Source of the DNA: Eudoraea sp.
GTDB taxonomy: Bacteria; Bacteroidota; Bacteroidia; Flavobacteriales; Flavobacteriaceae
Length of the DNA: 8,236 bases
Assembly: GCA_013042925.1 (NCBI GenBank)
Contig: JABDPH010000257.1
Span: forward strand, 1-8,236
Direction of reading: 5' to 3'
Shown: positions 1 through 6,670 of the stretch, piece after piece
Layout: the number at the start of each line of letters is the position of its first letter
Numbering within the stretch: the stretch's first letter is position 1
The notes under the pieces: generated by a model
What the model was told of the DNA's origin: nothing
Seen by the model: only the letters and a program-made list of their open reading frames with translations
Database searches by the model: none
Made by a program: the position numbers and the translations under genes

Positions 1-1333
1 CTACAAGGCTGTATTTTAAATCAACCGTACCAGCATTGGGGTCCGGGTTTAAAATATCCGGTTTTATTTGTTCGGCATCAAAAAAGCCAAGTTGCCCTAA
101 TTCCCTCACACTACGAACAATGTTGTCCTTACTATATTTCTGCCCGGGACGGGTCCTAAGTTCTCTAAAAATTACATGATCATTGGTTTTGTCATTCCCT
201 TCAAAATAGACATGATTTAAAAAAGTCTCCTTCCCTTCTATTATCCTGATCTCAAAATTTATAGTATCGTTCTGGGCGGATACTTCAACCGGATTAATTT
301 GTGAGAACAAATAACCATTATTTTGATACAGGTTTGTGATATCTTCTGCATCGGGTTTACTATCATCGGCGATACGTTCCCTTAGAAGAACTCCATTATA
401 GGTATCCCCTTTTTTAATCCCCAAAACCTGATTTAACTGGCGATCCGTATAAACTGAATTCCCAACAAAATCTATATTCCCGAAATAGTACTTATTCCCC
501 TCCTCTACCTTAATATCTATATTTATTTTCTTGTCATTTAGCACAGTAATAGAATCTGAGAGTACCCTGGCATCCCTATACCCTTTCTCGGCATATTTAT
601 CGACCATTGCTGAGAGGTCTTCCTTATAGTCAGCCTCAATATATTTCGATTTCTTCCAAACCCTTCCGAATTGTTGTTTCTTAGTATTCTTCAATGCTTT
701 GCGAAGCTGTTTATCCGAAAGCATTTTGTTTCCATCAATGGTGATTTTTTTAATCTTTACTTTATCTCCGGTCTTAATATTAACTACCATACTCTCTGCA
801 TTGGTGTCTGAGGTATCCACAGCAGTAGCAATTGTAACCTTGGCATTTAAGTAACCGTCTTTCTTATATTTATTTTCAATGTAGTTTCTTGTATTTGAAA
901 TAAAACTTTCTGTTACCTTTTTGCCTTTTTTAAGATCCGTTTCTTTTATTATTTCATCAATTTTTTTCTTCTTAATACCATAAACTGTAACCTTTGACAG
1001 TGTTGGTCTTTCCACTATATCAAGTTCCAGATAAACCTTGTCTCCTTCGATGTTTGAGATATAAAAATTAATATCACTGAACAATTCCAGATCCCAAAGC
1101 TTTTTAATTACTGCGCTGATTTGATCTCCAGGTACTGTTATAGGCTGCCCTTCTCTGAGTCCGGTAAATGTTTTAACCGTTTGCTCGTTATAACTTTGCA
1201 AGCCTTTAACTTCAATTCCACCGAGTATATATTTTTTACCATTGCCATAGGTAGTTTCCTGAGCAAAACTGAAAGTAGTAAAAAGGAGTAGTAAAAATAA
1301 AATCAGAAGTTCAAGTGATATGAACTTGTTCAT
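1..1333 (-). CDS. bamA: BamA, outer-membrane protein assembly factor (N-terminal part, cut by window edge)
   Basis: Core subunit of the BAM machine, which folds and inserts beta-barrel proteins into the outer membrane. Only 444 codons are present; the membrane barrel lies beyond position 1. The ATG at 1333 opens a Sec signal peptide (MNKFISLELL, then a Leu/Phe-rich core, SFA|Q, cleavage after about residue 24). What follows reads as a chain of about five POTRA repeats, roughly residues 35-108, 109-188, 191-277, 282-366 and 369 onward. They are marked by recurring strand-turn motifs: IEVKGL (40), VTVYGI (115), ITIDGN (197), IDFVGN (287) and VYFEGN (375). Conserved 'GY' helix-strand junctions (GYLNAKV, GYRDARV, GYLFSQI) support this. 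The gene begins 4 bp after the uppS stop, so it is probably co-transcribed with it. The family call is firm from the POTRA array plus context. A TamA-like Omp85 protein is the alternative, but it usually has fewer POTRAs. Confidence 0.93.
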   Translation of the reverse strand, partial: MNKFISLELLILFLLLLFTTFSFAQETTYGNGKKYILGGIEVKGLQSYNEQTVKTFTGLREGQPITVPGDQISAVIKKLWDLELFSDINFYISNIEGDKVYLELDIVERPTLSKVTVYGIKKKKIDEIIKETDLKKGKKVTESFISNTRNYIENKYKKDGYLNAKVTIATAVDTSDTNAESMVVNIKTGDKVKIKKITIDGNKMLSDKQLRKALKNTKKQQFGRVWKKSKYIEADYKEDLSAMVDKYAEKGYRDARVLSDSITVLNDKKINIDIKVEEGNKYYFGNIDFVGNSVYTDRQLNQVLGIKKGDTYNGVLLRERIADDSKPDAEDITNLYQNNGYLFSQINPVEVSAQNDTINFEIRIIEGKETFLNHVYFEGNDKTNDHVIFRELRTRPGQKYSKDNIVRSVRELGQLGFFDAEQIKPDILNPDPNAGTVDLKYSLV

Positions 1334-1337
1334 ATCG

Positions 1338-2078
1338 CTAGTTGAGTTGTTCGCTAGTTTTTCCAAATCTTCGTTCTCTGTGCTGATAATTCTTTAAAGC
1401 CTCTAACAAATGATGCTCTTTAAAATCGGGCCAAAATACATCAATAAAATATAATTCAGCATACGCTATCTGCCAAAGTAAAAAATTGCTAATCCTGTGT
1501 TCACCACTGGTGCGGATTAGCAAGTCTACGTCTGGTAAATTTCGCGTGTAAAGATGGTTATTAATAATGGTTTCATCAATATTTTCGGGAGAAATTATAT
1601 TATTTTTAACTTTGGCACTTATGCTTTGAATTGCGTTTTTAATCTCTTCTCTTGAACCATAACTTAAAGCAAGAGTCAGAGTCATTGTTTTATTCTGACT
1701 AGTCCTGTCCATTACTTCTTTAAGTTCTGCCAGTGCCCTAGGAGGTAGAGACTCAATATTGCCAATGGCATTTAATTTTATGTTATTCTCGTTGAGTGTG
1801 TGAAGTTCTTTTTTTAAAGAAGATACCAGTAATTTCATTAGGGTATCAACTTCTATCTTAGGTCGCTTCCAGTTTTCTGTAGAAAATGCATATAACGTAA
1901 GAAATTTGATTCCCAGCTTAGAACAATTTACAGCGACATCTCTTACTGCCTTAACACCATGTTCATGACCAAAAACACGTAGTCTTCCTTTTTGCTTAGC
2001 CCATCTGCCATTACCGTCCATTATAATAGCCAGATGCTTCGGAAGCTTCCCGTTTTTTATATCATCAATAGTGTTCAT
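1338..2078 (-). CDS. uppS: Isoprenyl transferase (undecaprenyl diphosphate synthase, UppS)
   Basis: Cytosolic cis-prenyltransferase that adds isopentenyl units to farnesyl diphosphate to make undecaprenyl diphosphate, the lipid carrier for peptidoglycan and surface glycans. The 246-residue length is normal for the family. The hallmark IMDGNGRWA lies at residues 19-27, with D21 as the catalytic, Mg-binding aspartate. Also present are YAFSTENW (63-70), ALSYGSREEI (137-146), the pyrophosphate-binding RTSGEHRISNF (189-199) with FLLWQIAYAELYF after it, and ERRFG near the end. The ATG at 2078 is 8 bp after the upstream DUF6089-like gene, and bamA starts 4 bp downstream, so all three are likely on one transcript. 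No anomaly is seen. Confidence 0.97.
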   Translation of the reverse strand: MNTIDDIKNGKLPKHLAIIMDGNGRWAKQKGRLRVFGHEHGVKAVRDVAVNCSKLGIKFLTLYAFSTENWKRPKIEVDTLMKLLVSSLKKELHTLNENNIKLNAIGNIESLPPRALAELKEVMDRTSQNKTMTLTLALSYGSREEIKNAIQSISAKVKNNIISPENIDETIINNHLYTRNLPDVDLLIRTSGEHRISNFLLWQIAYAELYFIDVFWPDFKEHHLLEALKNYQHRERRFGKTSEQLN

Positions 2079-2086
2079 AATAAGTG

Positions 2087-2773
2087 TTACTCAAAACAAT
2101 CGGAACATGGTTTTCTGCCAAAGGTATAAGTTAATGTAATTCCTGAGAAAACGTACCAATCATCACTAAAAATATTTCCAAATCTAAATTGTTCAAAATT
2201 AGATCCTTCAGGATTACTGCCATCCAAATTGTCAGTAAAAGTCAATCGAGCTCCTATTTCCGCCCCAATAACTAAAAACTGTGTTAACCTTGCCTTTGCT
2301 CCAATGGTCATAGGAATAGCAAAAGAACCGTCTTTTTGGTCTAAATCCTGTACTTGTCCTGCATCAAAATATTTGTACTCATATCTGAAATACGTAATCC
2401 CAGTATACAAATATGGTGTAAATGCGGGCCCTATTTTATGCAAATTATATTCAACAAAATTAAATTCCAGACCTGCAGAGAACTCTAGTACGGAATTATC
2501 CATGGTATAAGCTCTCTGTCTTCTTGAAGAAATACTTGATTTGCTATCATCTGCTGTAAATTCTCCATATATTATGCTAGCCCTCCAGGCATAGCGCTTA
2601 CTTTTGTTCCATTTAAAAATCCCCCCAAAAGCAGGACCTGAAGGCGCTATATAGTTCATTCTTCCAACATCTCCAATATTATTGACACCTCCTGCATAAA
2701 CCCCAATTTCATAAGTTTGGGCATTCATTAAGCCAAAGCCAAGTAAAAGAATAACAACAATAAACGCTCTCAT
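2087..2773 (-). CDS. DUF6089-like outer-membrane beta-barrel protein, function unknown
   Basis: Secreted protein of 228 residues. The ATG at 2773 (MRAFIVVILLLGFGLMNA|Q) gives a clean signal peptide cut after about residue 18. A TTG at 2782 would add three residues but lies only 8 bp from a putative -7 box, so ATG is preferred. The mature part alternates polar and aromatic residues in strand-like blocks, with many Gly, Tyr and Phe (EIGVYAGG, FTPYLYTGITYFRYEY, MTIGAKARL, LVIGAEIGARLTF, WYVFSGITLTYTFG). This suggests an 8- to 10-stranded barrel ending in a typical final strand, followed by a tail with a CxxC pair (C223, C226). From memory it resembles the DUF6089 family, which in Flavobacteriia sits between nadK and uppS. 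The position points to an envelope role; no biochemical role can be assigned. Confidence 0.85.
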   Translation of the reverse strand: MRAFIVVILLLGFGLMNAQTYEIGVYAGGVNNIGDVGRMNYIAPSGPAFGGIFKWNKSKRYAWRASIIYGEFTADDSKSSISSRRQRAYTMDNSVLEFSAGLEFNFVEYNLHKIGPAFTPYLYTGITYFRYEYKYFDAGQVQDLDQKDGSFAIPMTIGAKARLTQFLVIGAEIGARLTFTDNLDGSNPEGSNFEQFRFGNIFSDDWYVFSGITLTYTFGRKPCSDCFE

Positions 2774-2789
2774 TAAACTCAAAAGTTTG

Positions 2790-2797
2790 CAAATATA
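2790..2797 (-). promoter_or_regulatory. Putative -7 box of a Bacteroidota promoter for the DUF6089-like gene
   Basis: Read on the minus strand this is TATATTTG, a full match to the Bacteroidota -7 consensus TAnnTTTG, 16 bp upstream of the ATG at 2773. No good TTG is seen at the -33 spacing, so the promoter is plausible but incomplete. It would allow DUF6089-uppS-bamA to be transcribed separately from nadK across the 114-bp gap. Confidence 0.4.
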
Positions 2798-2887
2798 ATT
2801 AATATGGCAGGTTACACCTATGATCTTATACCCTTATTTACTTTTGATAAACAGGATTTGCAGTTATTTATTGTTTTAAAGAAGCAT

Positions 2888-3769
2888 CTAATTCCGCTTA
2901 TCCTGTCCCCAGAGCAACTTGTTTCTAATGGTTTCCAAAAAGCTCTCGGAAGTATAAGCAATCATTTTTACTTTAAATGGGACCTTGTTAATAGTAATTT
3001 CTTTACCATTTTCTATAGTAGCAATTCGCGAATCTAAAGAAACAAGGTGATTTTCTTCGCGTCCGGAAACTTTTAATCGGATTATGGTATCGTCTGAGAT
3101 AACAAGGGGTCTTGCGTTTAAGTTATGTGGAGCAATTGGGGTAATAACCAGAGATTGTACGCCCGGCATAATTACGGGACCGCCACAACTCAAAGAATAG
3201 CCAGTAGATCCTGTTGGTGTTGCAACAATAAGCCCATCTGCCCAATATGAGGTCAAATATTCATCATTTAGATGGGTTTCCACGGTGATCATAGAAGTCG
3301 TATCTTTTCTACTTACAGATACTTCATTCAAGGCATAATTCATATCCTTAAATTCAGGGATCTCAAAATCTGCATTCACTTGCACTAAACTTCGCTCATC
3401 TATTGCGTAAGCTCCCGAAATAAATTCGGTTACAACTCTTCTGACTTCTTCCTTTTTTATTGTAGATAAAAACCCAAGTCTTCCTGTATTTACACCCACT
3501 ATTGGAATGCCCAGATCCCGGATATAGGTGATAGCTCTTAAAATTGTACCATCCCCTCCAAAGCTTACAAACATTTCAAAAGACGAGTCCAATCCAGCTT
3601 CACGATTGAAAGTAGTGTATTCAGAAATTTGTCTTTCTGCGGACAATTGGGCATAAAAATCTGATTCAATACATACTTCTGCACCAACATTCTTGCATTC
3701 ATCCAATAATTCAACAACGTAATCGAAGGCCTCACTCTGGTATACTTGAGCATATATTGCAATTTTCAT
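2888..3769 (-). CDS. nadK: NAD kinase
   Basis: Phosphorylates NAD to NADP in the cytosol using ATP (or polyphosphate), setting the NADP(H) pool. With the ATG at 3769 (MKIAIYAQVYQ) the protein is 293 residues, the usual size in this lineage. A reading from TTG at 3823 would add 18 residues that do not look like the family N-terminus. Diagnostic motifs are GGDGT (71-75, D73 catalytic), NTGRLGFLS (94-102), the NE pair at 148-149 that contacts NAD, the glycine-rich TPTGSTGYSLSCGGP (184-198) and PIAPHNLNARPLVI (211-224). The gene follows the CBS-domain gene by 87 bp on the same strand and is probably co-transcribed with it. No good TAnnTTTG box was found directly upstream. Confidence 0.97.
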   Translation of the reverse strand: MKIAIYAQVYQSEAFDYVVELLDECKNVGAEVCIESDFYAQLSAERQISEYTTFNREAGLDSSFEMFVSFGGDGTILRAITYIRDLGIPIVGVNTGRLGFLSTIKKEEVRRVVTEFISGAYAIDERSLVQVNADFEIPEFKDMNYALNEVSVSRKDTTSMITVETHLNDEYLTSYWADGLIVATPTGSTGYSLSCGGPVIMPGVQSLVITPIAPHNLNARPLVISDDTIIRLKVSGREENHLVSLDSRIATIENGKEITINKVPFKVKMIAYTSESFLETIRNKLLWGQDKRN

Positions 3770-3856
3770 AGTGCAAAATTTTATGAAATTAGCCTTTAAA
3801 TAGCGAAGATAACGAGGGTACAATCACTTTTTTCAGAATACTTCCCCACATAGAAT

Positions 3857-4513
3857 TTAAACATTAAGGTATTTATCAAGATAATCCGATCTTTCCTTTA
3901 AATTCTCAATAAACTGATCATCCTTGTTGCCAAAGAGTATATTGTAGTTATATCGCCTAAAGGTATGGACCACTTCACTAAAATTACCGGTACTGATTTT
4001 TATCGTAATTTGAACCATGTCATTTCGAATATCAGTAACAAATGCTCCAAGTAACTTGGTATTATTACTTTCAACAATCTGAGCAATTTCACTAAAAGAA
4101 TAGTCTTTTGCGCTTTTTGTCAATACCAGTACTCCTCCCGGTTCCGTAAAAAAAGGAGTGTCTATAAAGACACCTACAATATCATTAAGATCATAATAAC
4201 CAAGTAACTGATTTTCATCATCCAAAACAGGTAACAAATTGCATTCGTTTCTGGCAAATTTTTCAAGAACATCAAGCCATGAGGTGCTTTTTAAGGCAAA
4301 AAAGGATTCAAGATTATATTTGTAATCTTCTATTTTTTTGTTACTCTCAAAGGTCTCAAGATCATTTTCGGATAAGACTCCCAAAAAAATATTATTCTCA
4401 ACAATAGCCACATGTGAATAGGTGGTATGCTTAAAAAAGTGAATAACCTCCTTAAGTGTTCCTTCCAAATTGAAAACCGGAATTGTATTGATTATATGAG
4501 ATTGAATCTCCAT
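3857..4513 (-). CDS. CBS-pair protein with a C-terminal ACT-like region
   Basis: Soluble protein of 218 residues. Two CBS motifs (about residues 7-56 and 70-118) form a Bateman module, a fold that usually binds adenine nucleotides such as AMP, ATP or SAM. The first contains SHVAIVENNIFLGVLSENDL, the second CNLLPVLDDENQLLGYYDLNDI. From about residue 126 to 193 a beta-alpha-beta-beta-alpha-beta pattern (GGVLVLTKS..., FSEIAQIVESNNTKLLGAFV..., VQITIKIS, VVHTFRRYNYNIL) looks like an ACT-type regulatory fold. No catalytic or DNA-binding domain is visible, so it is probably a stand-alone ligand sensor whose partner is unknown. It is divergent from pdxJ and upstream of nadK. A weak TATTTTG box on the minus strand (4537-4531) could be its promoter, but the spacing is poor. 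Confidence 0.85.
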   Translation of the reverse strand: MEIQSHIINTIPVFNLEGTLKEVIHFFKHTTYSHVAIVENNIFLGVLSENDLETFESNKKIEDYKYNLESFFALKSTSWLDVLEKFARNECNLLPVLDDENQLLGYYDLNDIVGVFIDTPFFTEPGGVLVLTKSAKDYSFSEIAQIVESNNTKLLGAFVTDIRNDMVQITIKISTGNFSEVVHTFRRYNYNILFGNKDDQFIENLKERSDYLDKYLNV

Positions 4514-4571
4514 GTCCTTAAAATCTTATGCAAAATACTAATTTTAAATGTCAAAAGGCATTCCTAATTTG

Positions 4572-4579
4572 TATTTTTG
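4572..4579 (+). promoter_or_regulatory. Putative -7 box of the pdxJ promoter
   Basis: TATTTTTG matches TAnnTTTG exactly and ends 27 bp before the pdxJ ATG at 4607. A recognisable TTG at -33 is missing. If used, transcription would begin near 4583-4586. That places the in-frame TTG at 4577 inside the promoter and excludes it as a start codon. Confidence 0.5.
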
Positions 4580-4606
4580 AGCCCTGAAAAATGTAAATAT
4601 CGCAAA

Positions 4607-5320
4607 ATGACAAAACTTAGTGTTAATGTTAACAAAATAGCCACTCTGAGGAATTCGCGAGGAGGAAACGTTCCAAACCTCTTAAATGTAGTAGCTGATA
4701 TAGAAGATTTTGGCGCACAAGGAATCACCATTCATCCAAGACCCGACGAAAGACACATAAAATATGATGACGCCCGTAAGCTTAGGAATATTGTAACTAC
4801 AGAATTAAATATTGAGGGGAATCCTATTGAGAAGTTTATTGATTTGGTACTGGAGGTACAACCTGCTCAGGTAACCCTGGTGCCAGACGCAGTAGATGCT
4901 ATTACCTCTAATGCCGGTTGGGACACTATAAAGCACAAAGACTTTTTAAAAGATGTCATTGGGATATTTAAAGAAAAAAATATCCGCACTTCAATTTTTG
5001 TAGATCCTGAAATAAGTATGGTTACCGGAGCAGCCAAAACGGGTGCAGACAGAATTGAGCTCTATACTGAGCAATATGCCAGAGATTATGAAGCAGGGAA
5101 AATGAATGGAATTCAGCCTTTTATTGAAGCTGCAAAAACTGCTCATGAATTAGGTTTGGGAATTAATGCAGGACACGATTTAAGCCTCAATAATATAAAG
5201 TATTTCAAGGATAATATTTCAAATCTGCTGGAAGTTTCCATTGGGCACGCCCTAATTTGTGAATCGCTCTATCTGGGACTTGAGAATGTAATTAACATGT
5301 ATTTACACCGATTGAAATAA
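4607..5320 (+). CDS. pdxJ: Pyridoxine 5'-phosphate synthase
   Basis: Last step of the DXP-dependent vitamin B6 route: condenses 1-deoxyxylulose 5-phosphate with 3-amino-2-oxopropyl phosphate to give pyridoxine 5'-phosphate. The ATG at 4607 gives MTKLSVNVNKIATLRNSRGG and 237 residues, a normal length; the in-frame TTG ten codons upstream falls in the promoter box. Single TIM barrel. Active-site positions recognisable by comparison with E. coli PdxJ are H43 in GITIHPRPDERHI (with H50), E70 in NIEGNP and H190 in NAGHDL; SIGHALICESL forms the late phosphate loop. K10 stands where E. coli has a histidine; from memory this is usual in Bacteroidota, so it is not a defect. The stop shares one base with the next gene's ATG (TAATG), indicating an operon with translational coupling. 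Confidence 0.97.
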   Translation: MTKLSVNVNKIATLRNSRGGNVPNLLNVVADIEDFGAQGITIHPRPDERHIKYDDARKLRNIVTTELNIEGNPIEKFIDLVLEVQPAQVTLVPDAVDAITSNAGWDTIKHKDFLKDVIGIFKEKNIRTSIFVDPEISMVTGAAKTGADRIELYTEQYARDYEAGKMNGIQPFIEAAKTAHELGLGINAGHDLSLNNIKYFKDNISNLLEVSIGHALICESLYLGLENVINMYLHRLK

Positions 5321-6090
5321 TGACTTTACTTCATTCAAACATAATAGGCAAAGGCAAACCCCTGATGATATTGCACGGCTTTTTGGGAATGTCAGATAAT
5401 TGGAAAACACTGGGAACGCAATATGCCCAGCATGGGTATGAGGTTCATCTTATCGATCAGCGAAATCATGGTAAGAGCTTCTGGTCGGACGAATTTAATT
5501 ATACAATTCTTGCAGATGATTTAAATCACTACTTAAACTATCATAAGTTTACAAGTGCCTCTATCCTGGGTCATTCAATGGGTGGTAAAACCGCAATGAC
5601 ATTTGCGTGTAAGTATCCTGATTCAGTAGATAAATTAATGGTTGCCGACATTGCTCCAAAATTTTACCCTCCTCATCATCAGTATATTATTGATGCCTTA
5701 AAAACTTTACCCATGGAAGAAATTACCTCCCGAAGTCAGGCCGATTTTCTGCTTGCGGAACACCTTCATGATTGGGGAATTAGGCAGTTTTTGTTAAAAA
5801 GTCTTCATTGGGTAGAAAAAGGGAAATTAGCCTTTCGTTTTAACCTCAACGTCCTATCGCAAAAAATGGAAGAAATTGGGGAATCCCTGGGCCATACAGA
5901 ATATTTTACGGGTCCGACCTTATTTTTAAGAGGCAGCAGATCAGAGTACATTGCTAATGAAGATATGTCTGAAATTAGGAATCATTTTCCGAATGCCGAG
6001 TTGGAAACCATCGATGATTCAGGGCATTGGCTACATGCTGAAAACCCACAACAGTTTATTGAAAAATCTATGGTTTTCCTGAATTTATAA
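5320..6090 (+). CDS. Alpha/beta-fold hydrolase, YbfF-like esterase
   Basis: Cytosolic alpha/beta hydrolase of 256 residues, the size of short-chain acyl esterases like E. coli YbfF. Visible features are HGFLG (19-23, oxyanion region), DQRNHGKS (46-53), the nucleophile elbow GHSMGG (84-89, S86), VADIAP (108-113, D110 as probable acid by analogy with YbfF), LFLRGSRSEYI (201-211) and GHWLHAENP (235-243, H236 catalytic). A helical cap spans roughly residues 115-180. There is no signal peptide. It starts in the pdxJ stop codon (TAATG) and lacks its own promoter, so it is expressed with pdxJ. The true substrate is unknown; a link to B6 metabolism is not shown by the sequence. Confidence 0.9.
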   Translation: MTLLHSNIIGKGKPLMILHGFLGMSDNWKTLGTQYAQHGYEVHLIDQRNHGKSFWSDEFNYTILADDLNHYLNYHKFTSASILGHSMGGKTAMTFACKYPDSVDKLMVADIAPKFYPPHHQYIIDALKTLPMEEITSRSQADFLLAEHLHDWGIRQFLLKSLHWVEKGKLAFRFNLNVLSQKMEEIGESLGHTEYFTGPTLFLRGSRSEYIANEDMSEIRNHFPNAELETIDDSGHWLHAENPQQFIEKSMVFLNL

Positions 6091-6224
6091 AAAAAGTATA
6101 AGCTGCCTGGGTTAGTCGCATTAGTTGATGAAACTCTCAATATTATCTATTAAAAAAAATAGCTACTTTTAAGGAAGCTAATTAATGTTAGCACTCTATT
6201 TATTAATTCTAAAGACCAGACCAA

Positions 6225-6566
6225 ATGAAACTTATTGTTCGAATTTTATTGAGCGCACTTGCGGTAGTAATACTGGCAAATATCCTGCCCGGTGTGGGCG
6301 TAGACTCTTATACCACGGCAATTATAGTGGCCATTGTATTAGGTCTTCTGAATTTTATTATAAAGCCTATTCTGGTAATACTTACCTTGCCCATAACAAT
6401 ATTAACATTGGGCCTGTTCTTACTCATTATTAACGCCCTGATTATTCTGCTTGCAGATAAGTTTGTATCCGGTTTTACGGTGGATTCTATTTGGTGGGCA
6501 CTACTATTTAGTCTGCTTTTGACCTTCCTGGAATCTATCTTTTTCTCATTTTTAAAAGAGGATTAA
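6225..6566 (+). CDS. Small four-helix membrane protein, 'phage holin family' (holin superfamily IV / former DUF360)
   Basis: Inner-membrane protein of 113 residues with four predicted helices: about 4-22, 30-47, 52-77 and 88-108. Characteristic pieces are ILANILPGVGVDSY near the first loop, LGLLNFIIKPILVILTLPITILTLGLFLLIINALIILLAD-type hydrophobic segments with the conserved NxxxKP (residues 43-48), and a closing FLKED tail. The family is widespread as a single chromosomal gene; its holin name comes from distant similarity only, and no lysin or other phage gene lies nearby. Function is unknown. The ATG at 6225 was chosen because it begins MKLIVRILL directly before the first helix. Upstream, TACTTTTA (6164-6171) is a near-match to the -7 box without a clear -33. 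Confidence 0.88.
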   Translation: MKLIVRILLSALAVVILANILPGVGVDSYTTAIIVAIVLGLLNFIIKPILVILTLPITILTLGLFLLIINALIILLADKFVSGFTVDSIWWALLFSLLLTFLESIFFSFLKED

Positions 6567-6585
6567 AATTCCTGATTCAGGAATT
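6567..6585. repeat. 19-bp perfect palindrome (9-bp arms, one central base)
   Basis: The left arm AATTCCTGA (6567-6575) and right arm TCAGGAATT (6577-6585) are exact reverse complements around a single T. It starts one base after the membrane-protein stop codon and ends 21 bp before the -33 element of tig. There is no T-run after it, so it does not look like an intrinsic terminator. A protein-binding operator or an RNA-end stabilising hairpin are both possible; neither is proven. Confidence 0.5.
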
Positions 6586-6606
6586 GATAATCAGCTATTT
6601 AAAAAC

Positions 6607-6637
6607 TTGTCCCGGTTCATAAAATATTCTATTTTTG
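6607..6637 (+). promoter_or_regulatory. Likely promoter of tig
   Basis: TTG at 6607-6609 and TATTTTTG at 6630-6637, separated by 20 bp, match the Bacteroidota housekeeping pattern (TTG at -33, TAnnTTTG at -7). Transcription would start around 6641-6644, leaving a leader of about 27-30 nt before the ATG at 6671. This is the best-formed promoter in the window. Confidence 0.65.
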
Positions 6638-6670
6638 CATCCCATTTTAGAAAGCAAATAAGAGATATAG

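Noticed and set aside
2041..2050. 10-bp palindrome GGAAGCTTCC near the 5' end of uppS.
   Set aside because: It encodes the normal GKLPK segment of the protein and is short enough to be chance.
2229..3037. Plus-strand reading frames opposite the DUF6089-like gene and the 3' end of nadK.
   Set aside because: They overlap well-supported minus-strand genes, show no family resemblance, and lack promoter signals.
4155..4176. Terminator-like structure inside the CBS gene: on the minus strand GTGTCT-TTAT-AGACAC followed, three bases later, by seven Ts.
   Set aside because: It lies within intact coding sequence (FIDTPFF region), the stem is only 6 bp, and the T-run is offset. Chance in AT-rich coding DNA is the simpler explanation.
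4607..4700. Lysine in place of the E. coli active-site histidine in the PdxJ N-terminal loop (K10).
   Set aside because: From memory Bacteroidota PdxJ proteins commonly share the VNxNKxATLRN form, so this is lineage variation and not a damaged enzyme.
6185..6433. An alternative plus-strand frame overlapping the membrane-protein gene.
   Set aside because: Its sequence has no recognisable domain, while the overlapping frame encodes a clear four-helix family member.
6225..6566. A prophage remnant or lysis cassette suggested by the 'holin family' name.
   Set aside because: There is no endolysin, spanin or other phage gene nearby; flanking genes are core housekeeping genes, and this family is common as a single chromosomal gene.
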